The position numbers and the translations under genes were made by a program. Under the pieces are notes generated by a model. The model saw only the letters and a program-made list of their open reading frames with translations. It was not told the DNA's origin and did not search any database. From Meloidogyne chitwoodi (Eukaryota > Nematoda > Chromadorea > Rhabditida > Meloidogynidae): a stretch of DNA of 64,000 nt. Position 1 is the stretch's first letter, and each line of letters opens with the position of its first letter. The stretch lies in contig JACZZP010000008.1 of NCBI GenBank assembly GCA_015183035.1, positions 2,170,001 through 2,234,000 on the forward strand, read 5' to 3'. Positions 1 through 9,204 of this stretch are shown here, piece after piece.

Positions 1-1030
1 TCTTCTTTGCACTCATTCTATTCTAAATTTAGCAAATTTTTTTTTAATTAAAAAAATTTATTTTTTTATCTTCTACTTTCAGATTGTCAAATTGTTTTTT
101 TTTTAAGATTTTTTTAAGCTTTTTTCCCCTGAGAATTTTTCTTCTTATTTTTTTTGTTAGCTTGATTAATAAAAAAAAGGGGAATGTAAAAGTGATGTTT
201 AACTATAAATTATTTTTTAAAATATTTTATTTTTAACTTTAAGGTCATTTTTACTTCCTGAAAATTATTTTACTAAATTATTTCACGCAATTGTGATTTT
301 ATTATATTTTTTCTCATTCTTTTGTTTTATTTTTAGAGAGGAATTAAATTTTTCTATAGAATTTTTTGCCTCATAAATTTAGTTTATTTAAAAAAATTTT
401 TTTAATTAAATTAATTTATTTTTAAAATATTTTTTAATTTTTTTATCACCTGTTTTTTTTGCAAATACAACAAAATATTATTAGTTTAAAAAAAAAATTA
501 AATAAAATTGCCTTTTTTTATTAAAAAATTTTTTTTTGTCCTTACAAATAAACGGATGTCTAAATATTATTATTAATAAATATTCATCATGATTGACAAC
601 TTTTATAAAGAAAAAAGACTACGAAATTTATTTACTTTTTTCATGAAAAATGGCACATTATACTTTTTTTCCCATTTTTTATTTTAGTGTAATTTTACTT
701 TTTTCCAAATATTTTTTTTTTTTTGCTTTTTATTTTCCAAATGAAGCTAATTTGGATTTATGACGTTAAATTTTTGAACACCATATGGGTCTAGAATAAA
801 ATAATTTACTCAAATATTTAACCGGAAATTTAATGCACTCCATTTTTTTGTTTTTTTTTTTTGTTTTTTAATAAAATTTTTTGTAATTGATTTTCTTCCA
901 AAATTCTATTTTTTTTATTTTTCCTTTTTTGTACTTTTTAAGTAATTTTATTTATGTAAAATAATAAAAAAAACACAAGTTTATTTTATATATAAGATTA
1001 AAACAATTATTCAACATTTTTGTATTCAAA
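1..1030. other. AT-rich intergenic region
   Basis: No open frame with splice-site support was found on either strand. The stretch is dominated by T runs and short A/T tracts. It presumably holds the promoter of the small secreted protein that starts at 1031, but I see no recognisable element. Confidence 0.5.
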
Positions 1031-1561
1031 ATGTTTTTTACAATAATTATATTTTTAACAATGTTCGTCACTCATATGATGTTAACATGTTTTGGTGTGT
1101 TTTTATGTTTTGATTTAAAATCAGAATTTAATTAAAACATTCCGGAAAACTTCTTTTTTTCTTAATATTAAATTTACTTTTTTAATATTAGCTATTGAAA
1201 ACAAACCTGATGTTTGTAACTCTGGGCAGTTTTCACAAAGTCCATGCCGATGTTGCAAAATGGATTGTTGGTATAGCATAGCAAAGGGTGCTACTCATGA
1301 ACTAGGGCATATGCCTGGGCAAGCTGGAGAAGAAGTTAGAAATTTAAATATATTTTTTTAATTTCTAAGATCATAAAATACTTTGCATTAAAATTCCAGG
1401 AAGCATTAGCAACTTTAAGACTTATCCGCGCTTGTATGATTGCAGAGTGCTCCCCTGTTTGTTCCTCTGGAGGCATAATGGGAATGATGAAAAAACGACG
1501 ACGATTGCCTGCACCATTTTTTGTTGCAAAAGAAGCAGTTGCTCCTTTACAAGTGAAATAA
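1031..1561 (+). CDS. small secreted cysteine-rich protein, 122 aa, three exons
   Basis: Exons 1031-1094, 1192-1334 and 1400-1561 join in phase (1, then 0) and end at TAA 1559-1561. The first exon encodes a strongly hydrophobic N-terminus (MFFTIIIFLTMFVTH..) typical of a signal peptide. The mature part has a cluster C-x9-C-x-CC-x3-C followed by CWYSIAKGA, a Gly/His stretch (HELGHMPG), and later cysteines in CMIAECSPVC. It ends in a basic KKRRR stretch and a hydrophobic tail. I do not recognise the family. The cysteine pattern and signal peptide suggest an exported disulphide-bonded protein. The HELGH string resembles an HExxH zinc motif only superficially, since the second His is missing. The first-exon start is the only ATG giving a signal peptide in phase. 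Role unknown. Confidence 0.7.
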
Positions 1562-1959
1562 AGCAAAATATTTTCTATGAAAATGAAAGCTGAATTTTTT
1601 TTATTAATATTTGTTTTTATTCACTAATGCACCAAAAATAAAATTAATTGAATAAATATTTTATACTTATTTATTTATTTTTTTTCTATACACGATCTTG
1701 TTAATTGAAAAATATTTTTTATTATTTAATTCATTTTAAATATTTTTATATAAATTATTAAAAATCCACTTTTTTTAAATTTCTTTATTTTCATTGTGTT
1801 TTTATCTCTTTTTTATATTTAAATATTTTTTAAAATTTTATATAACCATTTTAAGGAATTTTACATTAAAAATAATTTAAAAAAAGAGGTGTAAAATTGA
1901 AAAAAAATTGAAAATTTTGTCAAGAGATCCCTTCCAAAATTATTTTTTTTTTTAAATAT
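1562..1959. other. intergenic region between convergent genes
   Basis: AT-rich spacer between the 3' ends of the secreted-protein gene (+) and bub-3 (-). AATAAA-like hexamers occur on both strands, but nothing else is recognisable. Confidence 0.5.
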
Positions 1960-3551
1960 TCATTTTGGTCGAACCTCAATGTCTGTCATACGTCTTATTG
2001 CAAGGGCACTTTCTGGTATTGAATTAGGATCATCTCTTTCTTCTTCATACATATAAGTACTTGCTATAGCTAAAAGAGTCCCTTCAGGTGAAAATGATAA
2101 ACTTACAACTGAGTTTGGAAATCTAAAAATAAAGGAGAATTTTTTAAATTTAAACTTTTAAGAAAAAGAACCTTCGAAACTGGCAGAGTCTAAAAAAATA
2201 AAAAAATTAACATTTTTTAAATTTGAAAGAAACCTTTTTCGATTAAATGGATCCCACATATTAACAATAGCATCACTTCCACCTGTAGCAAATGTTCGAT
2301 GAATTGGATGAAAAGCAATTGAATTAACTGGATAAATAAGTTCATTAACCTCTTCTTTTACTCGATGACATTTAAGGCATACTAATTTTTTAAATTAAAA
2401 TTTGTAGAAAAAATATTAAGAAAAAACCTTTCCTTTTTGCACTTCTGGGTCCATATCAAAATATTCTACAGCAACACGTCCTTCAATTGATGACAGAACA
2501 AAAGCTTCACCTGATGGAAAACATTTTATGCAACGAGTTTGAAACTGAAAAATTTGTGAATAAATTTAAAATTTGGATAATTTTTTGGTAAAAATAACGA
2601 AAAAATTAATGAAAATTCATAAGAATTAACATAAAAGATCAAAAATTTATTTAACAAACCTTTAAAGGTGATTCTCGTATTTGTAGAGGTGTTTTCATAC
2701 TTCTAACATCCCATACTAAAACTTTCCTGTCTTTTGTTCCAACAACTGCTTGATTATCAATAACATCAAGTGCATAAACTTTATCTCCACAATCCATTGA
2801 ACTTACAGGCATTAAAGCACGAATATCCCAAATCTAAAAATTAGACTTTAAAATAAGTTTGAAATGAAGGGAAGTTTATCTGAAAAATAATAATGACAAG
2901 AGAAGCATCGAACTTTTGACATCAAAATAAAAGACAAACCACTTAACTAAAGAGTCGAATAGATAAAACCTAGTTTTTTGAACCCAGAATTTTTATAAAA
3001 CGTGATACTCTTGTTTCTTTAATTAAAAAACCTTAAGCAAATTATCCCAACCACCAGAAACAGCTACCCTCATTGTATTACAAAATTCCAAACATCTAAC
3101 AGCGTTGGAATGTTGACCCATTACTGTTTCTAAAAATAATAATAAATTTTACTAAAAAATATTATAAAAATAAAAACCTCTTGCAGATTCTAAATCACAA
3201 ACTTTTACAACTTCATCAAGTCCACCACTAACAACTTTGGTTGAATCCTTAAAAATAAATATTAAAATAAATAAATTTAAAAAAATAACAATAAATGCGC
3301 ATGTTAGAACAGATTTTGAATGATAATATGTACGCATATCCTTGGAGAACCTGGATTTGTTACATCAATAATTCGAACAAATCCATCCCATGTAGAAATT
3401 GCAAGTAATCTTCTTGTTACATCAGAAGAAAACTTTTTAAAAAATATAAATTAAAATTTATTGTTTAAAAAACCTGAATTTTCGATATTCCATAAGCAGT
3501 TTTGATATTTATTGGAAATTCATTAGCTGATGCAACGTAATGAGCATTCAT
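1960..3551 (-). CDS. bub-3: mitotic checkpoint WD40 protein BUB3
   Basis: A WD40-repeat protein read on the minus strand from ATG 3551 to TGA 1960-1962. Diagnostic segments include STWDGFVRIIDV, SGGLDEVVKVCDLE, SGGWDNLLKVWDIR, GTKDRKVLVWDVR, SSIEGRVAVEYFD, KYAFKCHR, FATGGSDAIVNMWDP and IASTYMYEEE. Their order matches BUB3, which binds BUB1/BUBR1 and kinetochores in the spindle assembly checkpoint. One exon is only 18 nt (2172-2189) and restores the conserved RLCQFRRFP stretch. The start may instead be ATG 3668 through a short upstream exon (MEQFGAGKG..) spliced at 3564/3626, which stays in frame; alternatively that AG is a trans-splice acceptor. Near 3337-3340 the conserved strand YYHSKSVLTCAF lies one base out of frame with the preceding exon (see findings), so the gene may carry an indel or use a donor at 3331. 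Confidence 0.85.
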
Positions 3552-3727
3552 TATTAAAATAAACCTTAAAAGTAAATTTTACAAAATAAAAGATATTCTC
3601 GAAGAAAAATTTTTTTTTAATTACGGTTTCGCTAAAAATCGTCCTTTCCCAGCACCGAACTGTTCCATTAAAAAAATATCATTTAATTATGGAGAGTAAC
3701 AGATTTTAGACAAATTTTATGGGTACA

Positions 3728-3841
3728 GCCCGACTAGGCGCCGGCCGATTAGGCGCGCAATAGTATATCTAATGAAGAGAATTATAGATAAAAAGGAAGC
3801 GAGAGACTACATGCGCCTAATAGGCCGGCGCCTAGTCGGGC
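3728..3841. repeat. GC-rich inverted repeat, 29-bp arms
   Basis: The left arm 3728-3756 (gcccgactaggcgccggcc..) and right arm 3813-3841 are reverse complements with one mismatch. They flank a 56-bp spacer with ordinary AT-rich sequence. The arms are strikingly GC-rich for this window. The element sits between the divergent bub-3 and Hsp70-EHD chimera genes. It could be a miniature inverted-repeat transposon or a hairpin; no clear target-site duplication is visible. Confidence 0.75.
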
Positions 3842-3944
3842 GTGTCTCAAATTTTAGCAATATTTAAATGAAAATTTTTTGTTTTTGCTTCATTTTTTTG
3901 AGTTGTTAACTTTTTTTATAATTTTTTTTGACAAGCATAAAATA

Positions 3945-6293
3945 ATGTATAGCCAAATTCGTTATGCTTTGCCATCTGCTATTTTGTCAGCACGTCTTAA
4001 TCTTGGAAAAACCTACTCTTGTGTTGGTCTTTACAAAAATGGACGCGTTGAAATCATTGCAAATGGCCAAGGCAATCCAATCACTCCTTCCTGTATTGCG
4101 TTTACTAAAAGCGGAGAGGGATTAATTGGTAAAAACACAAATAATCATTTGACTTTCAATCCGTGGAATTCAATCTTTGACGCTAAACGCCTTATCGGAA
4201 GAGAATATACTGACTTTGTTCAGCAGCACCAAGCTACCAATGATACGGGAACCATCTATGGGCTTAATGTTCGTATTGTTAGTGATTTAAAAGCTACAGC
4301 TATTACTTATGAATTGGACAAAAAAAAAGGTTTTTTTTATATTTTTAAAAGATTTAGAAAGTATGAGAAATGTTATAGGACGTTTTTAAGTTACTGGGAA
4401 ACAGTTATGACTTGTTTATATAAATTTTTAATCCTTTATTAGGATTCGAGAAGTATGTTAAATGTCGAATTTTAATTTTTTATATCTAATATTAATTTTT
4501 ATTAAGGTGAGCGTAACATTCTTGTCTTTCACCCTAGAGGTGGAATTTTTGATGTCACTTTGTCGTCTCGACGATTTTTATCTACAACTGGATCCTCTTC
4601 CACCACTGACTCTTCTCCCGATCAGGAGAATGAAACAATTCGTTTTTCGTTGAAGGAGATGTTTGAGAAGTTGGACAAATCTTATGGCGAAAAATTAGTA
4701 ATTAATTTTATGCTGAATTAGTTATTTTACTCTATTTTAGGCACAAGAAACGAAAGGAATGAAGTGGAATCTTGACTTAATAACATACCTTGTTATTGCT
4801 ATTCTGGGTGTAATGCTTGTTTCACCAAAGTATTATCACTTTATTTTTTATTCACATTAAAAAACAAGAGACATCACTTAAATGGGACCCAAATAAAAAT
4901 GTAAAATTTTTGATGAAATATTAAAAAGTAGTTGGAAATGACTTATGTTAGTCAAAATATCTCAGTAAATGCTTCCCCGCTTTAAAATCTGTAAAAATTA
5001 GTAATTTTATTTTTTTAAATTTAGAACTGCATACGCTGATACAGAAAAAATTCAATTGCTTAAACTTGTTGAGGATGTGATTACAAAGGATATTGGTATA
5101 TTTTAATTAAGATTTTCTTGCTCAATATTTTTTCATTGTTATAAACTTTATGGAATGTAAATTGATTTCCGTTCAAAGTTTTCAGATTTGATGATTGGAT
5201 TCTGGTTTATTTATGAGCTACATGGTTCGAATCCATTTGTGTAATTTTAACGTGTTTTAATTGTTATAGAAATTTAAATTCAGTCTAAATAATATATTTT
5301 TTACAAAATATTTTTACAATTTCTTTATTTTTTAGCTAAATCGATTACACAAACAAATAACAACGTTGTTGATGCTTTGGGTAATCGTTTGGGTCATTCA
5401 GCACGTGGAGGTGCATTTGAAGTTGAAACTAAAGCATCTACTCAATCTGGTTTTGGAATTGGAGAAGGTGTTGATAAAGGATCAGGTTTTTTCTTTAAAT
5501 TTATTTAAAAATAAATGGTTGGATACTTTTTACATTTTTAAAATTTTGTTAATTATTATAAATTTTTTTAGATGAATCTGTACGAGTTGTTCCAATTAAG
5601 AGTTCAAAATTTTATGAAATTTTTCAAGAATTAAGACCAGTGAATGGAAAAATTTCACGTTCGCAGTTTTATTAAATTAATATTTTAATATTAAAATAAT
5701 TTAGGGGATCAAGCTTTCTGTCATTTGCTCAAATCAGAACTTCCGCATTCTGTTTTGGACAAAATATGGACACTTTCTGACATTGATAAGGTTATTTTTT
5801 TGTATAAAAAGTTATTTTTAGTATCTAGATTAAAAATGAAGGAATTCTGTCTATTTTAAAATTAACGAACTTTAAAAGGTTCGAACCTGTATCCATTTAC
5901 CTTACATATTTAAAATTTATGCATTTAACCATGGACATTTTGTGTTTTTATGTTAACAAATGGGCTATAATTTTTTAATGACAGAATTAATTCTTATATT
6001 TAAAAATTGAGCAGAATTTTGGCTCTAAAATGATATATAAATTAAAATATGTTTTTTTTAAATAGACTGAATTTTGATTAAAAAATGGTCAAAGAGTATA
6101 GTTTTTTTTTTATTAATTTTGTTAAATATTTTAGGATGGAAAATTAGATTATTACGAATTTTCTGTAGCCGATTATTTGATCAAATTAAACTTGGCTGGA
6201 TATGCACTACCTGAACAACTACCAAAAGATTTGGTGCCTGCATATAAGTTGAGTAATAATGAGAAAACAAATGGAACAAGTATTGACGAATAA
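3945..6293 (+). CDS. chimeric Hsp70-fragment / membrane segment / EHD C-terminal protein, 405 aa
   Basis: Eight exons (3945-4329, 4507-4697, 4741-4829, 5025-5095, 5336-5485, 5572-5658, 5705-5790, 6135-6293) join with matching phases and no internal stop. Residues about 15-190 resemble the Hsp70/BiP nucleotide-binding domain ([28 protein letters not shown], then [17 protein letters not shown]). About 90 residues of the normal domain are missing. The first phosphate loop reads LNLGKTYS instead of DLGTTYS, and the second reads HPRGGIFD instead of DLGGGTFD, so ATPase activity is unlikely. Exon 3 encodes a probable transmembrane helix ([15 protein letters not shown]). Exons 4-8 match the C-terminal half of EHD/RME-1: [16 protein letters not shown], a linker ([17 protein letters not shown]), and an EH domain with the calcium-loop-like [11 protein letters not shown]. 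The complete EHD gene lies at 41316-44742. Whether it is expressed is unknown; it could be a pseudogene whose frame happens to be open. Confidence 0.7.
5186..5236 (+). repeat. tRNA-like remnant in an intron of the chimera
   Basis: Contains a B-box-like ggttcgaatcc with weak upstream A-box similarity. The corresponding intron of the complete EHD gene also holds a tRNA-like sequence (42693-42755), so it predates the duplication. Confidence 0.45.
5876..5940 (-). repeat. tRNA-like remnant, antisense in an intron of the chimera
   Basis: Read on the minus strand it shows TGGTTAAATGC (A-box-like) and CAGGTTCGAACC (B box) about 45 bp apart. The equivalent intron of the full EHD gene holds the matching element at 41903-41967. 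Confidence 0.5.
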
Positions 6294-6708
6294 CTGGATG
6301 AAGAAAATGGAGAAGACAACTTGGTTAAATTAAATAATTTTTATTTTAATTATTTTGACATAATGAGTGAAAAAAAGGTTGTGTGATTATATTTTTTACT
6401 TATTTTCACAAAATTTAATATGATTTAAAAATTTTCTAAATACTCAAAAATATATAAACAACAAATTGTTTAAAATAAAAAATATTTCTCCCGAGAGGGT
6501 TCGAACCCATGACTCCCAAATTAATGTGAAAATGAGTAATTACATTTTGACTACTGGTGATCCTCATATATATACTATATAAATATATATTTAAATAAAT
6601 AATTATATTTTTTATGATCTTCTTAATTTAGTCGTTTTTTCGAACTTATTTCAAAAATAACCTTTTGATAATTTAATTGGATATTTAGAATAATCTGTTT
6701 AATTTACA
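6294..6708. other. intergenic region with a tRNA-like remnant
   Basis: AT-rich spacer. It includes gggttcgaacccatgactcc at about 6498, the reverse complement of a sequence downstream of the full EHD gene near 41078-41097. The duplication that produced the chimera therefore carried 3' flanking DNA. Confidence 0.6.
6494..6545 (-). repeat. tRNA-like remnant downstream of the chimera
   Basis: Minus-strand B box GGGTTCGAACCC follows GGAGTCAT. It corresponds to the element at 41030-41104 beyond the complete EHD gene. Confidence 0.45.
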
Positions 6709-6924
6709 ATGTACGTCCGTAGCCATTTTACCCATGAAGATGATGTTATGGTTGATTTTGTCAATTCCCTTCCTCGTCATACATATTTTCTGGAATGTGA
6801 TGGAAGTGTGTACGAAGAATTGGAGACTATCCAAAGAGGGAAGCTAATACAATTATATTTTCGTATTTGTGGTGGAAAAGGAGGTATTATTTTATTTTAC
6901 ATGAGTGATTTTAGGCTAACTTAA
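6709..6924 (+). CDS. SDE2-type N-terminal ubiquitin-like domain, orphan (71 aa)
   Basis: The open frame from ATG 6709 encodes about 58 residues resembling the N-terminal ubiquitin-like fold of SDE2. It ends with FRICGGKGG, matching the GGKGG processing signature after which SDE2 is cleaved. In the family that motif is followed directly by a conserved GFGSxLR core and a splicing/genome-stability region. Here the frame runs into 12 unrelated residues and stops, and I find no downstream exon encoding the core. The sequence is therefore either a truncated SDE2 copy, a stand-alone ubiquitin-like protein, or the first exon of a gene whose remainder I could not place before CHP1 starts at 7077. The family assignment rests on the GGKGG context and domain length and is moderate. 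Confidence 0.5.
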   Translation: MYVRSHFTHEDDVMVDFVNSLPRHTYFLECDGSVYEELETIQRGKLIQLYFRICGGKGGIILFYMSDFRLT

Positions 6925-7076
6925 TTTGAAACTGTTGATCATTAATTTATGTTTTTGTTTATTTTGGATTTATGAGAGGTCATTTAAATTGATTTTCGTT
7001 TCCTTAAGCTCTGATGAGCATAATTGCACATTTTAAGGAATTTTATATTTTAAAATTTACTTTTGTGTGAATAATA

Positions 7077-8841
7077 ATGGGGAACAGCAATGCATCTTTA
7101 ATGCTTCAAGAAGAAGAAATTGTTGATATTGCAAAGGAGACAGGATGTTTGTTTTTTTATTTTATTTTGGTTAAAATGTTGAGAGAGATTTTTGAAAATT
7201 ATTTTTAATTATTTGGGATTTAATGTAATCTGAAAACTTTGAAATTTTTCAAATAAAATTCAATTATATTTTTTTAGTTGCTCGTCATCAAATTCTTCAT
7301 ATATACAGTCGTTTTCTTTCTTTGGACAGACAAGGTTTTATTAATATACAAAAAAATTAGACTGGCAAAGGACTTGTTTGTTCCCTCTAATATTTTTTTT
7401 CAAAATTTTATTTAAAAAAAATTTTTAGACCGTGGTTATTTGGATCGAGAAGACTTTCTTCGTATTCCTGAACTTGCAATAAATCCTTTGGGTGATAGAA
7501 TTGTTGATGCTTTTTTTACTGATCATGGTGTAAATGACTCTGAGACTGATGCACGTATTAATTTTCGTCAATTTGTTAAAGTTCTTGCACATTTTCGACC
7601 TATGAGCAAATCAAAACCAAATATTGTTAATAGCCGTGAACAAAAACTTAAATGTATATTTTTTAAATTTAAATTAGATATTTTAATAATTGTTAAAAAA
7701 AAGGACATGCGTCCTATGATTGAATTTTTTTTTTGGTAAAACTTGCTTTGAGGGCCCAGATTCCGATCTGTACAATATATGTCATTCGAAAGAGCTCGTC
7801 GAGTAGAGTCGAACGACATCAAAAAAAGTTTTGGGACTCAAGTCGGAGCCGAGATACAGACCCCCGAAAATCGAAAAACCATAGGGGGAAGTAAGCTCTA
7901 CAAAGTGATTACCGCGGCTGCACCTAAATTATTTTCATTGAATTAATTATTTTGTTGTAATTTGCGCCGTAGAATAACGCATGTACCAAACAGCCAACGA
8001 GAGATGGGCTCCCAAATCAAGAAGTCATAAAACACTCCCAATAGGTCCAAGTTTGGCGTGCTTCAAACAACTTCGATCCTTCATAATTTTGTTAAAAATC
8101 GTTCAATCTTGACAATTTTTGTCTCATTTGATATGTCTTGAAGAGCTCTTTCGAATGAGCTATCATACTCATATTCGAATTTTTCACCCCAAAAATGAGC
8201 TTACTCCCCCCTATGGTTTTTCGATTTTCGGGGGTCTGTATCTCGGCTCCGACTTGAGTCCCAAAACTTTTTTTGATGTCGTTCGACTCTACTCGACGAG
8301 CTCTTTCGAATGACATATATTGTACAGATCGGAATCTGGGCCCTCAAAGCAAATTTTTCCTTTTTTTTAACTCAAAATTATTTTTTAACAATTAAAAAGA
8401 TAATTTAAATATGTTTAAGAGGTAATGGACACTAAGGTAGCATATATTAATTTTTTTTTGGGACGCATTGAGCTCAAAAAATTATTAAACTTACAAAAAA
8501 ATTTTAATAGTTGCCTTTTCAATGTACGATTTAAATAAAGATGGTTATATAACACGTGATGAATTTAAATATATTTTAAATATGATGCTTGGTTCTAATT
8601 TTACACCTTATCTGGTTTTTTATTTTAATATTTTTTTTTACTATTTTTATAGTTGGACAGGATTCCCGATTTGTTTATGACTGAAGCAGATGCTGATAAA
8701 GACGGAAAAATTTCTTTTGAAGAATTTTGTAAACTTATGGAACGTCGTGAAGTTGGCCAAAAAATGTCTGTTATTGGTTTTATGTATACCATGCTATTTA
8801 CCGTATTTCTTCGATTATTTATCCTGGGTAGTGCGCCGTAA
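7077..8841 (+). CDS. CHP1: calcineurin B homologous protein (CHP1-like), EF-hand, 214 aa
   Basis: Five exons (7077-7146, 7278-7334, 7429-7653, 8511-8614, 8653-8841) join in phase. The N-terminus MGNSNAS is a likely myristoylation signal. LMLQEEEIVDIAKETGFARHQI, the RIPELAINPLGDRI block, NFRQFVKVLAHFRP, and two C-terminal EF-hands (DLNKDGYITRDEF and DADKDGKISFEEF) match CHP1/pbo-1. This family binds Na+/H+ exchangers and regulates pH transport. The family normally ends shortly after QKMS. Here the frame continues for about 25 residues, largely hydrophobic, into transposable-element sequence, and the stop TAA (8839-8841) lies inside a hAT-type element. Intron 3 (7654-8510) contains a 610-bp foldback element. 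Confidence 0.85.
7743..8352. mobile_element. foldback element with 155-bp terminal inverted repeats, copy 1
   Basis: The left arm 7743-7897 and right arm 8197-8352 are near-perfect reverse complements (ttgctttgaggg...gtaagctc). They surround a 300-bp loop containing gtgattaccgcggctgc and ttgtaatttgcgccgtagaa. A related element lies at 56762-57499. It is wholly inside intron 3 of the CHP1 gene. I saw no transposase coding capacity; open frames in it are mirror images of the arms. Confidence 0.85.
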
Positions 8842-9053
8842 TTACGGTTACGGTTACGAAACCGTAAAAAATTACGGGAATTTTTGATTACGGTCACAGA
8901 TTACGGCACCTACTTACGGGCGGCTTACAGTAAATTTCACTTACGATGCATCTCTAATCCTGGGTCATTTATGTTTCAACCTACCGCTGGAGGGGTAATT
9001 AATACAGGTGTTGTAATTAATTGAGGGAGGGTAATTAATCGAAGAAATACGGT
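8799..9053. mobile_element. small inverted-repeat element (outer), taccgtatttcttcgatta termini
   Basis: The 19-bp terminal inverted repeat taccgtatttcttcgatta at 8799-8817 recurs in reverse complement at 9035-9053. The 5' end lies inside the last exon of CHP1. The element is interrupted by a second insertion (8829-8956). Without that insertion it would be about 120 bp. A TA dinucleotide at each end would fit a Tc1/mariner-type MITE, but target duplication is not unambiguous. Confidence 0.7.
8829..8956. mobile_element. hAT-type MITE nested in the outer element
   Basis: A 128-bp element bounded by a perfect 8-bp direct duplication atcctggg (8821-8828 and 8957-8964), the length typical of hAT transposition. 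Its ends are imperfect inverted repeats (tagtgcgccgtaa at the left; tagagatgcatcgtaa read inward from the right). The interior is full of ttacgg/ccgtaa motifs. It contributes the CHP1 stop codon. Confidence 0.8.
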
Positions 9054-9090
9054 ATATTACTTTGAACATTGATGTTTATGATGAATATTT

Positions 9091-9204
9091 TAATGTTTTC
9101 CGGAATGTTTAAATAAAATACTGATTTTTTAATGTTTTCCGGAAAGTTTAAATAAAATACTGATTTTTTAATGTTTTCCGGAATGTTTAAATAAAATTAT
9201 GATT
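9091..9204. repeat. tandem repeat, three copies of a CCGGAA-containing unit of about 38 bp
   Basis: Three consecutive copies of aatgttttccggaa(t/a)gtttaaataaaata..tgattt lie directly after the CHP1 insertions. The unit is also dispersed elsewhere in the left third of the window. Confidence 0.8.

Noticed and set aside
1280..1320. Zinc-metalloprotease motif HELGH in the small secreted protein
   Set aside because: HExxH needs a second His at the fifth position followed by catalytic context. HELGH satisfies the string if read H-E-L-G-H, but the protein is far too short and lacks the third ligand and fold.
3879..3944. Upstream extension of the chimera giving a signal-like [10 protein letters not shown]..
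   Set aside because: It would require a TTG start; the first ATG in frame is 3945.
8092..8316. Open frames in both directions in the CHP1 intron
   Set aside because: They are mirror translations of the foldback arms and loop, with no transposase similarity.
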